A DNA stretch of 64,000 nucleotides from an uncultured Roseovarius sp. (GTDB taxonomy: Bacteria; Pseudomonadota; Alphaproteobacteria; Rhodobacterales; Rhodobacteraceae): NCBI GenBank assembly GCA_947496175.1, contig CANMBU010000003.1, positions 186,001-250,000 of the forward strand, read 5' to 3'. The translations under genes were made by a program, and so were the position numbers. The notes beneath the pieces are model-generated. The model saw nothing but the letters and a program-made list of their open reading frames with translations, searched no databases and was not told the origin of the DNA. Every line of letters starts with the position of its first letter. The stretch's first letter is position 1. Of this stretch, positions 18,044-25,852 are shown in pieces.

Positions 18044-18937
18044 TTATCGCCGGGCACGCGGGTCGAGCGCGTCGCGCAGCCCGTCGCCCATGTAGTTCAC
18101 GCTCAGCACCGTCAGGGAAATGGCCAGCCCTGGCCAGATCACGCGTTCGGGGTAATCCTGCAGGTAAACGGTCGCGTCTTTGAGAAGTTGACCCCAGGTG
18201 GCGAAGTCCGGTGGGAAGCCGAAACCGAGAAAGCTAAGCGCGCTTTCGGTGATGATCGCCGTGGCAATGCCCAGTGTGGCTGAGACCAGTATCGGAGAGA
18301 GCACATTAGGCAGGATATGGCGGGTTATCAATTTTGCCGGCGACGTACCGATGGAGCGCGCAGCCAGCACGAATTCGCGTTCTTTCAGGGCAAGGACATC
18401 GCCGCGCACGATCCGTGCCGTGGGCATCCAGCTTGTCAGGCCAATAGCGCCGACGATGAGGATGAACGTGCCGGTTTCCGGGCCAAGAAGGCTTGTGAGG
18501 CTTTCGTTGAAGAGCAGCATCATGACCAGCAGCAGAGGCAGGAGAGGCAACGACAAAAAGAGGTCTGTGAGCCGCATGAGCGGGCCATCGAGTAGGCGGA
18601 ACATGCCGGCCAGCACGCCGATGAGACTGCCCAGGCCGATAGAAAGCGCCATGGCCGCCAGGCCGACTGCGATGGAAATTTGTCCGCCTGCCATGACCCG
18701 CGCCAGCGTGTCGCGGCCCAGATTGTCGGTGCCAAAAGGATGCGCCCAGCTTGGGCCCTGGTTGCGGGCGCGGATATCGGCGAAACCGGGGTCAAGCGTC
18801 CAGAGGAATGGGCCGAGATAAACCGTCAGGATGATGAGGCCAAATACAACGGCGCCCAGAAGCGCACCGCGATGCTGCGCAAAGGCGTGCCAGACACCAC
18901 GCCACAGGCCGGTTGTGCGCGCTGGGTGATCAGTCAT
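18044..18937 (-). CDS. Peptide ABC transporter permease (DppC-like)
   Basis: This 297-residue inner-membrane permease has an N-terminal transmembrane helix (LGAVVFGLIILTVYLGPFLW) and a five-to-six-helix BPD_transp_1 domain. The cytoplasmic EAA loop appears as AARSIGTSPAKLITRHILPN. The start at 18937 (MTDHPARTT) overlaps the end of the DppB-like gene by eight bases; the longer frame to 18979 would overlap more and lacks support. It should pair with the upstream DppB-like protein and be driven by the double ATPase on the opposite strand. Confidence 0.9.
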   Translation of the reverse strand: MTDHPARTTGLWRGVWHAFAQHRGALLGAVVFGLIILTVYLGPFLWTLDPGFADIRARNQGPSWAHPFGTDNLGRDTLARVMAGGQISIAVGLAAMALSIGLGSLIGVLAGMFRLLDGPLMRLTDLFLSLPLLPLLLVMMLLFNESLTSLLGPETGTFILIVGAIGLTSWMPTARIVRGDVLALKEREFVLAARSIGTSPAKLITRHILPNVLSPILVSATLGIATAIITESALSFLGFGFPPDFATWGQLLKDATVYLQDYPERVIWPGLAISLTVLSVNYMGDGLRDALDPRARR

Positions 18938-19937
18938 AGCGAATCCTCGGATCAAGCAGTCCGTAGAGGACATCCGCAAGCAGGTTGGCCAACACGATCA
19001 GCACGGCAAAGATGAAGGTCAGCGTGTGCACAGTTGGCAGGTCATTGGCACGGATCGCGTCTATCAACTGGGCGCCGATGCCGTTGATGGAAAACACCTG
19101 TTCGGTGATGATCGCGCCGCCAAAGACCGCAGGCAGGCCAAGGGCGATGACCGTGACCACCGGAATCATCGAGTTGCGCAGCACATGCACCAGAACCACC
19201 ACCACCTCAGAGAGGCCCTTTGCGCGCGCCGTGCGCACATAATCCTGGTTCAGATTGTCCAGCATAGCGGCGCGCATGTAGCGGCTGATCTGGGCTGTCG
19301 TCTGCAGGGACAAAACCATCACCGGCAAGACCATTTGGCTCAGTTGCACTTTGAAGCTGGCCCAGTCGGTGACCTCATGGGTGGTGTCATAGACAAAGTC
19401 GAACCAGCCCAATTGTACTGAGAAGAGTGCTATCACAAGCGGACCGCTGAAAAAGGGCGGGATCGAATAGCCGATCATGGTGACAAATGTGCCGGCCTGA
19501 TCAAACACCGAGTACTGGCGGTAGGCCGAGTATATCCCGATGGGAAGGGCGATGAGAATGCCCACGACATAGGCGGTGCCCACGACCCAGAGCGTCTGCG
19601 GCAGGCGCTCTGCCACCACATCCATGACCGGGCCGCGATGCTGCCAACTGAGCACGCGCAGCTTGCCCTCGGACAGGGATGTGCCGAACATATGATCCAT
19701 GAAGACCTGTGGCTCGATCCAGAAGAACTGCACCAGCCATTTGATAAAGCGGATGTGCATCGCCTCGCCAAGACCCAGGGCCTCGCGCATCTGCGCCTTG
19801 ACCTCGGGAGGCACGGTGAGTGGCACCTGTGCCATGGGATCACCCGGCGCCAGCTCCAACAACAGAAAGATGACCAAGGCGATAAACAGCAGTGTGGGCA
19901 CTGCCAGGATGAGCCGACGCAGCGTATAGCTCAGCAT
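18930..19937 (-). CDS. Peptide ABC transporter permease (DppB-like)
   Basis: This 335-residue inner-membrane permease begins MLSYTLRRLILAVPTLLFIALVIF, the usual DppB first helix. It ends with the EAA-type loop RTARAKGLSEVVVVLVHVLRNSMIPVV and two helices. The large periplasmic insertion between helices one and two is longer than in E. coli DppB and contains FIKWLVQFFWIEPQVFMDHMFG, as in the YejB/AppB-like subgroup. It follows the substrate-binding protein gene by 26 bases and overlaps the DppC-like gene. Confidence 0.9.
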   Translation of the reverse strand: MLSYTLRRLILAVPTLLFIALVIFLLLELAPGDPMAQVPLTVPPEVKAQMREALGLGEAMHIRFIKWLVQFFWIEPQVFMDHMFGTSLSEGKLRVLSWQHRGPVMDVVAERLPQTLWVVGTAYVVGILIALPIGIYSAYRQYSVFDQAGTFVTMIGYSIPPFFSGPLVIALFSVQLGWFDFVYDTTHEVTDWASFKVQLSQMVLPVMVLSLQTTAQISRYMRAAMLDNLNQDYVRTARAKGLSEVVVVLVHVLRNSMIPVVTVIALGLPAVFGGAIITEQVFSINGIGAQLIDAIRANDLPTVHTLTFIFAVLIVLANLLADVLYGLLDPRIRYD

Positions 19938-19963
19938 TCAACAATTCCGCACGCCATGTGCAT

Positions 19964-21670
19964 TCAGTTGCCGTGCTTGCGCACCCAATCGGCGGCGTTC
20001 CAAAGCTCTGTATCCCAGGTGTTGATCCGCACACCGCCCAGGGAATTGGCATGGGCGGAGACACGACCGCGATCCACAAGCGGCAGCAGGACAAAGGCGC
20101 CGACCAGAGCATCGTTCATGGCCTTTGCAAGGGCGGCACGCTCGTCCATTGCGCCGGTTCTGCGCAGCGTATCAGCCAGAGAGTCATACGCGGCGTCGCA
20201 AAAGCGCGAGATATTGCTGCCTTGCCATTGGTTGTCTGGTGACGGGATCTTGTCGCAGCGCCAGCTTGACATATACGCCTCGGGATCGGTGCCATCGAAG
20301 CTTCCGGCAAACATCTGCACATCGGCAAAGAATTTCTGAAACGTGTCCGGACTTCCCGGATCGCCGCCGAAAAAGACGCTGGCATCAATGTTGCGCAACT
20401 GCGTGTCGATACCAATCTCGGCCCACCATTGCTTGATCAGAACCTGGAAGTCCTGCCGGACGCTATTGGTCGAGGTTTGAAATTGAAGCCGCAATGCGAC
20501 GCCGTCTTTGTCCCGAACGCCATCTGCATCGCTGTCGGTCCAGCCTGCTGCATCCAACAATGCCTGAGCGGCTGCAATGTCCTGGGTCTTGCAGGCGTCA
20601 TTGGCTGTGGAGACATAGAGCGCGGGGGCGGGCAGGACGTTGCAAGTGACGCGGCCAGCGCTTCCGTAACCGATCTCGACCAGAAGCTGGCGGTCAATGG
20701 CAAGGCTTAGGGCCTCGCGCACTGCCGGGTCGGTGAGAAACGGATGTGGGTGGGCAATTGTCGAGCGCTCTTCACCAAGCGTCGCAGAGGGGGCCGTGAG
20801 GTTCAGCACGATCCGTTCCACTACCGTGCCAAAAGCAGACACCACCTGACCCTTTCCGGCAGCTTCCATGCGCGTCAGAACCTCCGGGGCCAGTTGCAGG
20901 TTCCAGCCATAGTCAAACTCGCCGGTTTCCAGCACCGCACGCCCTGCAGTGCTGGCATCACCGCCGCCCTTGATCAGGACATTGCCAAAGGCAGGTTTGG
21001 CCGGGTCGCGGTAAAGGGGATTGGCCGAGAGCTGCACCACATCATTGGGGCGGAAACCGTCAACCACAAAGGGGCCTGTGCCAATCGGTGCGAAGTTTTC
21101 GGCGCTGCATTCCGGCGCACGGGGGCCAAGACACTCGGCAAATTGCGCCTTTTGCAGGATCGGAGCCAAGCCGCCGACAAAGGCCGAATAAGGAAAAGGC
21201 TTGGGCCCGTCAAAACGCACCACCGCGGTCAGGGCATCAGGCGTCTCAATCTCGGCAATGCCACCGAATTTCTCAAACTGGGCACATCCTCCGCCTTCGG
21301 CTGTGCAGTATTCCCATGTGAATTTGATGTCTTCAGAGGTCAGGGGGCTTCCATCTGACCACAAAAGGCCTTCGCTGAGACGCCAGGTCACAGAGGTCAG
21401 ATCTCCGGACACACCACCATTCTCCAACGATGGGATGTCATCCACAAGCCAGGGCACCATCGCACCGGTTTCATCATACCGCACCAAAGGTTCCAGGATC
21501 AGGCTGGCGGCTTCGATATCCTTGGAGCCGCCTGAAAGGTATGGGTTCAAAATCGATGGCGCTTGCCAATAATAGAGATTGAGCTGGCCGTCGCTGGCCC
21601 GTTCCGCGCTGGCTGCTGTCGCCAAGCAGCATATAGCTCCAGCCCAAAGGGCTTTGCGTCCTCGCGCCAT
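19964..21670 (-). CDS. Peptide ABC transporter substrate-binding protein (SBP family 5)
   Basis: A 568-residue periplasmic solute-binding protein. The signal peptide is MARGRKALWAGAICCLATAASA. The mature start LNLYYWQAPSILNPYLSGG and the block SLILEPLVRYDETG are typical of family 5, as is the LLWSDGSPLTSEDIKFTWEY segment. The ATG at 21670 is preceded by a GGGGGA ribosome site; the frame extends to 21829 but that would bury the signal peptide. It heads a binding-protein, permease, permease operon. Ligand unknown; the adjacent acylase and M20 genes point to peptide-like or N-acyl compounds. Confidence 0.9.
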   Translation of the reverse strand: MARGRKALWAGAICCLATAASAERASDGQLNLYYWQAPSILNPYLSGGSKDIEAASLILEPLVRYDETGAMVPWLVDDIPSLENGGVSGDLTSVTWRLSEGLLWSDGSPLTSEDIKFTWEYCTAEGGGCAQFEKFGGIAEIETPDALTAVVRFDGPKPFPYSAFVGGLAPILQKAQFAECLGPRAPECSAENFAPIGTGPFVVDGFRPNDVVQLSANPLYRDPAKPAFGNVLIKGGGDASTAGRAVLETGEFDYGWNLQLAPEVLTRMEAAGKGQVVSAFGTVVERIVLNLTAPSATLGEERSTIAHPHPFLTDPAVREALSLAIDRQLLVEIGYGSAGRVTCNVLPAPALYVSTANDACKTQDIAAAQALLDAAGWTDSDADGVRDKDGVALRLQFQTSTNSVRQDFQVLIKQWWAEIGIDTQLRNIDASVFFGGDPGSPDTFQKFFADVQMFAGSFDGTDPEAYMSSWRCDKIPSPDNQWQGSNISRFCDAAYDSLADTLRRTGAMDERAALAKAMNDALVGAFVLLPLVDRGRVSAHANSLGGVRINTWDTELWNAADWVRKHGN

Positions 21671-21855
21671 GTTGTTTCCCCCGCTGTGGACGTTTGTTCG
21701 TCTCTTCTTTGCTTCACAAGACATATGCAGCCGATTTTTGAGCTGCAGGTTGTTTATTCTTTTGCCGGAGCGTGATGATCCGGCGCGTGTTTGTCTTCGA
21801 AAGCTTTGTGAAACGATAGCAAAGACCACGATCCAATCAATGAGTGTTCACAATA

Positions 21856-21890
21856 AAAAAAGCGGCCGAGTGACATCCGACCGCTTTTTT
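21856..21890. terminator. Rho-independent terminator, downstream of infC
   Basis: AAAAAAGCGG (21856-21865) pairs with CCGCTTTTTT (21881-21890). The A-tract on one side and T-tract on the other make it usable from both directions. It lies 24 bases past the infC stop on the minus strand. Confidence 0.85.
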
Positions 21891-21913
21891 ACAATTAGTT
21901 CAAAAACTTGAGG

Positions 21914-22459
21914 TTACTTGGCGCCAGGCCCAATGATCATAATCATCTGGCGGCCTTCCATTTTGGGCATGTTTTCAATCTTGCCCACGCCCTCTATGTC
22001 CTCGGCAACGCGTTTCAAAAGGTCGCGGCCCAGGTCCTGATGGGCCATTTCCCGACCGCGGAACCGCAAGGTGACTTTGACCTTGTCGCCGTTTTCCAGA
22101 AAGCGAAAGACGTTGCGCATTTTCACGTCATAGTCATGGGTGTCGGTGTTTGGCCGGAACTTGACCTCTTTGACCTCGATGACCTTCTGCTTTTTGCGCG
22201 CCTCGGATTCGCGTTTTTGCTGTTCGTATTTGTACTTGCCGTAATCCATGATCTTACAGACCGGGGGATCGGCATTCGGGGAAATCTCCACCAGATCGAG
22301 ACCAGCGTCTTCGGCCATCTCCATAGCTCTTTCGGGTGTCACAACCCCTACATTTTCTCCATCGGCGCCGATGAGGCGGATTTCAGAGGAACGGATGCGG
22401 TCGTTGATGCGCGGTCCGGTGTCGCGCGTAGGGGGCGCGTTGTGGGGTCTGCGAGCTAT
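21914..22459 (-). CDS. infC: Translation initiation factor IF-3 (apparent AUA start)
   Basis: IF-3 binds the 30S subunit, checks start-codon fidelity and blocks premature 50S joining. The C-terminal domain is clear ([31 protein letters not shown]), as is the linker [15 protein letters not shown]. Starting only at the GTG at 22342 would give 142 residues and cut away part of the N-domain. Reading upstream, the conserved N-domain ([19 protein letters not shown]) is intact and begins with ATA at 22459. That ATA has a ribosome site AGAAGGA eight bases upstream. No ATG, GTG or TTG lies between it and an in-frame TAG further up. E. coli infC uses AUU in the same way for autoregulation. Full length is 181 residues. 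Confidence 0.9.
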   Translation of the reverse strand: MARRPHNAPPTRDTGPRINDRIRSSEIRLIGADGENVGVVTPERAMEMAEDAGLDLVEISPNADPPVCKIMDYGKYKYEQQKRESEARKKQKVIEVKEVKFRPNTDTHDYDVKMRNVFRFLENGDKVKVTLRFRGREMAHQDLGRDLLKRVAEDIEGVGKIENMPKMEGRQMIMIIGPGAK

Positions 22460-22531
22460 GGCTTTGGTCCTTCTTATCGTCTGACTTGAAGTGGCAACCT
22501 AACGCCGCTGAGGGACTGATTCAAGCGGCAA

Positions 22532-22553
22532 AATCGGCTGATCTGAGCCGATT
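22532..22553. promoter_or_regulatory. Perfect palindrome between infC and the Ala-rich gene
   Basis: AATCGGCT (22532-22539) and AGCCGATT (22546-22553) are separated by six bases in the gap between two divergent genes. It could be an operator or the stem of an infC leader. There is no T-run on either side. Confidence 0.4.
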
Positions 22554-22662
22554 GGTGCCGAATTTCCCCTTGTACCTTTTCAAGCTTGGACGCATCTGAG
22601 AGCTACAGACACCGTAGTTCGCGCATGAGGCGCACAGACTGCATTTAAAGGGGATGAAGATT

Positions 22663-23535
22663 ATGAAAAACCTGCTTTGGGTTCTTGTGGCACTGGTTGT
22701 GATTGCCGGAGGGTACATGCTGTTTTCCGGCAAGTCACCGCAGGAGATCGCAAGCGACGTCAGCGAGAATGTAAACGCACCGGAAGCACTGGAAAGTGCT
22801 GCGGATGCGGCGGGTGAGGCGGTAGATAACGCAGCTCAGGCCGTCACTGAGGCAGCAGAAGGTGCGGTTGACACTGCAACTCAAGCCGCAAGCGATGCCG
22901 CCGCGGCAACAGAAGAAGCTGTTGAAGGCGCTGTAGAAGGCACGCAAAACCTTGCGGAAGAGGCTGCTGACACGGCGGGTGAGGTGGCGGATGCCGCCGC
23001 AGACACCGCCCAAGAAGCTGTCGATACCGTAACCGAGGCCGCAGAGGGCGCGACGGATGCCGCCGCTGATACGGCCAATGAGGCTGTGGAAGCCGCCGAA
23101 GGTGCGGCAGACGCAGCAGCCGATACCGCTGCAGAGGCTGCGGATGCTGCGACAGACACAGCCGCTGAGGCTGCTGACGCGGCAACGGATACAGCAAGTG
23201 AGGCTGCGGACGCAGCGGCTGATACTGCGTCAGAGGCCGCAGATGCCGCTACAGACACAGCGACGGAAGCTGCTGAAGAGGCGACAGAAACAGCTGCGCT
23301 GGACACAAACACCGAAGACGCAGCAGCCGATGCCGCGGCCGAAGGAACGCCAGGCATCAGGGAGCTTCTGACCGTGGACGGATTTGACCTTGATAAAGTC
23401 ACCGATTTTATCGACGGCTCAAATCTTGGTGCGCTAGAGAAAACAGGACTGACCACAAGCCTTAAGGCGGCGCAGGATAATCCTGAGCTGCTTGAGAGCG
23501 CGCTCAAAGCTGTTCGCGATGCGCTTGGGCTGTAA
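22663..23535 (+). CDS. Membrane-anchored alanine-rich repeat protein
   Basis: I do not recognise a named family. The 290-residue protein has an N-terminal membrane segment (KNLLWVLVALVVIAGGYMLF). Residues about 45-225 are a low-complexity stretch of short repeats of the type AADAATDTAAEAADA, rich in Ala, Asp, Glu and Thr with no Pro or Gly to speak of. It ends in a compact 60-residue domain (GIRELLTVDGFDLDKVTDFI). The repeats should form a long acidic amphipathic helix or coiled coil resembling LEA or apolipoprotein repeats. I prefer the ATG at 22663, nine bases after AAAGGGG, over 22654. It is probably anchored in the inner membrane with the repeat in the periplasm. Confidence 0.75.
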   Translation: MKNLLWVLVALVVIAGGYMLFSGKSPQEIASDVSENVNAPEALESAADAAGEAVDNAAQAVTEAAEGAVDTATQAASDAAAATEEAVEGAVEGTQNLAEEAADTAGEVADAAADTAQEAVDTVTEAAEGATDAAADTANEAVEAAEGAADAAADTAAEAADAATDTAAEAADAATDTASEAADAAADTASEAADAATDTATEAAEEATETAALDTNTEDAAADAAAEGTPGIRELLTVDGFDLDKVTDFIDGSNLGALEKTGLTTSLKAAQDNPELLESALKAVRDALGL

Positions 23536-23563
23536 GTAACGGCTGATAGCTCATAAGAAAGTA

Positions 23564-23609
23564 TTCGGGTCCGACCGTGTGTCTTGGCGCATGGTCGGGC
23601 CCGAATTTT
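23564..23609 (+). terminator. Rho-independent terminator of the Ala-rich gene
   Basis: Thirteen-base arms, TTCGGGTCCGACC (23564-23576) and GGTCGGGCCCGAA (23593-23605), pair with a single G-T wobble and are followed by TTTTATTT. Confidence 0.85.
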
Positions 23610-23760
23610 ATTTAAGTCTTCTGAAGGTCGGGTCGCTGTTGAGCAGGCTCGTGCGGCTCTTGGTTCCTTTCCGCTTTGCGCTCCAAGCAGACCTTGCATA
23701 CAACTCGGCGCCCTCGGTGCCTTCTGTGCGATGAAAGAATTCTGCTACGACCGCCGGCCT

Positions 23761-24606
23761 TCAATCCAGAAACGCTTTTTCGACGACGTATTCCTTGGGA
23801 TCGGAATTGGCCCCTTCACTCAGGCCGTATTCTTCGAGCATGTCCTTGATTTCAAGGTTAAACGCCATGTTGCCGCAGACCATCGCGCGGTCGGTTTCGG
23901 GGGCCAGAGGAGCCACGCCGAGATCCTCAAACACCTCGCCCGAGCGCATGAGGTCCGTGATGCGACCCATTTTGGGGCTCTCTTCGCGGGTGGTTGTGGG
24001 GTAGTAGCGCAGCTTGTCAGCAAAGCCTTCGCCCATCAGTTCGGCAAGCATTTCATCGCTGCGGATGCTCTCAATCAGCTCCGCGCCATAAGTCAGCTCA
24101 CCCACCTCGCGGCAGGTATGGGTGATGATGACCTCGTCGTAATCCTCGTAGGTTTGCGGATCGCGGAGCAGCGAGGCAAAGGGCGCAAACCCGGTGCCAG
24201 TCGCAAAAAGCCAGAGCCGTTTGCCCGGCAAAAGCGCGTCATGCACCAGCGTGCCCACGGGCTTGGGGCGCAGAATGATCTGGTCGCCCGGCTGGATGTG
24301 TTGGAGACGCGATGTCAGCGGGCCGTCCTGCACCTTGATCGAATAAAATTCCAACTCATCATCCCAGGAGGGCGAGGCGATGGAATAGGCGCGCAAAAGA
24401 GGCTTTTCCTTGCCCGTCTTCTCATCCGTCTGCATGAGGCCGATCATCACGAACTCGCCCGAGCGGAACCGCAAGGAGGCAGGCCGCGTGGTGCGGAAGG
24501 AAAAGAGCCGGTCCGTCCAGTGCTTGACCTCTGTCACGGTCTGGGCGTCGGGCAGGGTGGGTACTTTGACAGCTTTGGCTTCGGTCACTTTTACAGTCTC
24601 ATTCAT
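23761..24606 (-). CDS. fpr: Ferredoxin/flavodoxin-NADP+ reductase
   Basis: This FAD enzyme moves electrons between NADPH and ferredoxin or flavodoxin. The 281-residue protein (from 24606) contains the FAD motif RAYSIASPS, the NADP-binding LFATGTGFAPFASLLRDP, and the conserved C-terminus YVVEKAF. It follows the sulfur operon on the same strand after 71 bases, so it may supply reductant to sulfite reductase CysI; this is inference. Start choice is open between ATG 24612 and ATG 24606. The only good Shine-Dalgarno (AGGAG, 24642-24646) is separated from both by a perfect hairpin at 24618-24639. Confidence 0.9.
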   Translation of the reverse strand: MNETVKVTEAKAVKVPTLPDAQTVTEVKHWTDRLFSFRTTRPASLRFRSGEFVMIGLMQTDEKTGKEKPLLRAYSIASPSWDDELEFYSIKVQDGPLTSRLQHIQPGDQIILRPKPVGTLVHDALLPGKRLWLFATGTGFAPFASLLRDPQTYEDYDEVIITHTCREVGELTYGAELIESIRSDEMLAELMGEGFADKLRYYPTTTREESPKMGRITDLMRSGEVFEDLGVAPLAPETDRAMVCGNMAFNLEIKDMLEEYGLSEGANSDPKEYVVEKAFLD

Positions 24607-24617
24607 GCGCATCAATT

Positions 24618-24639
24618 GCCGGGGAATTTTATCCCCGGC
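24618..24639 (-). promoter_or_regulatory. Hairpin between Shine-Dalgarno and start codon of fpr
   Basis: GCCGGGGA (24618-24625) and TCCCCGGC (24632-24639) form a perfect eight-pair stem with a six-base loop. If folded, it would bring AGGAG to within seven bases of the ATG at 24612. Confidence 0.55.
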
Positions 24640-24677
24640 ATCTCCTCGTATACATTGATTTAGGTCAGGTGAAGGGA

Positions 24678-25109
24678 TTATTCAGCGGCAAATTCGCTTG
24701 CCGAGACCCCCCGAAGACGGCTTTGGTAGTCATGCGCGCGCCAATCGGCGCGGAACATCCACTGATCCTCGGGTTGGCGCTTGGCCAGATCCTCGGAGAT
24801 TTCAATCTCGTCAAACCCCGCACGCCGCGCCATTGCATATTGATCCGCAATCACATGGCCGCGGGCGCGAAGGCGGCCCTTGAACCCCATCAGGCGTAAC
24901 TGGCGCGCAATGGTGAATCCGCGCCCATCAGCAAAGTTGGGGAAATCCACCCGGATCATGGGCGTGTCATCAAGACGCCCGGCCAGCTCATTGGGGTCAT
25001 TGGACGAAGCCAGGTCAATGGCCACACCGGGATGCGCATCATTGAGCGCGGCGAAATCGCCCTCCCAGTCGTCTTGTGCAAAACCTGCGTCGGATACGAT
25101 AATGCTCAT
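24678..25109 (-). CDS. DUF934 protein of the sulfite-reduction operon
   Basis: A 143-residue protein of the DUF934 family, which is commonly found beside cysH and cysI in proteobacteria. Conserved blocks are RVDFPNFADGRGFTIARQLR and GHVIADQYAMARRAGFDEIE. No catalytic motif is known to me; a role as an accessory to sulfite or APS reduction is inferred from this conserved neighbourhood. Its start overlaps the cysH stop by four bases (ATGA), so translation is coupled. The open frame reaching 25184 is not used because it would overlap cysH. Confidence 0.88.
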   Translation of the reverse strand: MSIIVSDAGFAQDDWEGDFAALNDAHPGVAIDLASSNDPNELAGRLDDTPMIRVDFPNFADGRGFTIARQLRLMGFKGRLRARGHVIADQYAMARRAGFDEIEISEDLAKRQPEDQWMFRADWRAHDYQSRLRGVSASEFAAE

Positions 25110-25852
25110 GCTGTTTCTCCTGTTCTGACGGCTTTCCCGTCCACGAAATGGATGCCGCACTCTGATTTTTCTGTTCCACGCCAACGGCCTGCGCGGATAT
25201 CTTCATTTTGTTTGACAGGGCTGGTGCAGGGCATGCAGCCAATCGACGGATAGCCCTTGGCCACCAGCGGATGACGTGGCAGCCGGTTTTCTTCCATGTA
25301 GGTCTGCACATCTTGCCGCGTCCAATGGGCGAGCGGGTTGACCTTCATGCGACCTGTTGCCTCTTCGACCTCGAAGAAATCAAGGTCTGAGCGGTCTCCG
25401 CCGTGATAGCGTTTGCGCCCGGTGATCCAGCCATCAAAGCCTGCAAGCGCGTCTTGCAGCGGTTGTGTTTTGCGCAAGGTGCAGCAGGCGTCGGTATTGC
25501 GCTGGTGTAATGTGGCATCCGGGTCTTCGGCCTTGAGCGTCGCGTTTGAGGCGCGAATGATGCGCAGATCGCTAAGACCTAACCGTTCGCTTACTTCCTG
25601 CTGGTAGACCAGCGTTTCGGCAAAGAGCATCTCGGTGTCGATAAATATGACCGGTGTGCTGCGATCAATGACCGAGACCATGTGCAAGAGCACAACGGAC
25701 TCCGCGCCAAAACTCGACACCAGCGCCAGCTTCCCCGCATCCGGGTTGCCAAGCGCATGTGTCAGCACGGCTGTGGCCGAATGCAGCCTGTACCACTCAT
25801 TCAGGCTATCAACCCGAACCGGCAGATCCGTGTTGATCTTATTCAGCAGCAT
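25106..25852 (-). CDS. cysH: Phospho-/adenylyl-sulfate reductase, Fe-S (APS) type
   Basis: This enzyme reduces activated sulfate to sulfite. The 248-residue protein has the PP-loop-like SSFGAESVVLLHM and the catalytic C-terminal GxPCT region. It also has both cysteine pairs, DACCTLRKTQPL and IGCMPCTSP, which ligate a [4Fe-4S] cluster. In this family that pattern marks use of APS rather than PAPS, unlike E. coli CysH. The ATG at 25852 overlaps the cysI end by 14 bases. The frame extends to 26131 but would run through cysI. Confidence 0.92.
   Translation of the reverse strand: MLLNKINTDLPVRVDSLNEWYRLHSATAVLTHALGNPDAGKLALVSSFGAESVVLLHMVSVIDRSTPVIFIDTEMLFAETLVYQQEVSERLGLSDLRIIRASNATLKAEDPDATLHQRNTDACCTLRKTQPLQDALAGFDGWITGRKRYHGGDRSDLDFFEVEEATGRMKVNPLAHWTRQDVQTYMEENRLPRHPLVAKGYPSIGCMPCTSPVKQNEDIRAGRWRGTEKSECGIHFVDGKAVRTGETA

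Noticed and set aside
22881..23699. A 272-codon minus-strand frame rich in Ser/Ala/Val
   Set aside because: It is the complement of the Ala-repeat gene; the repeat itself keeps other frames open.
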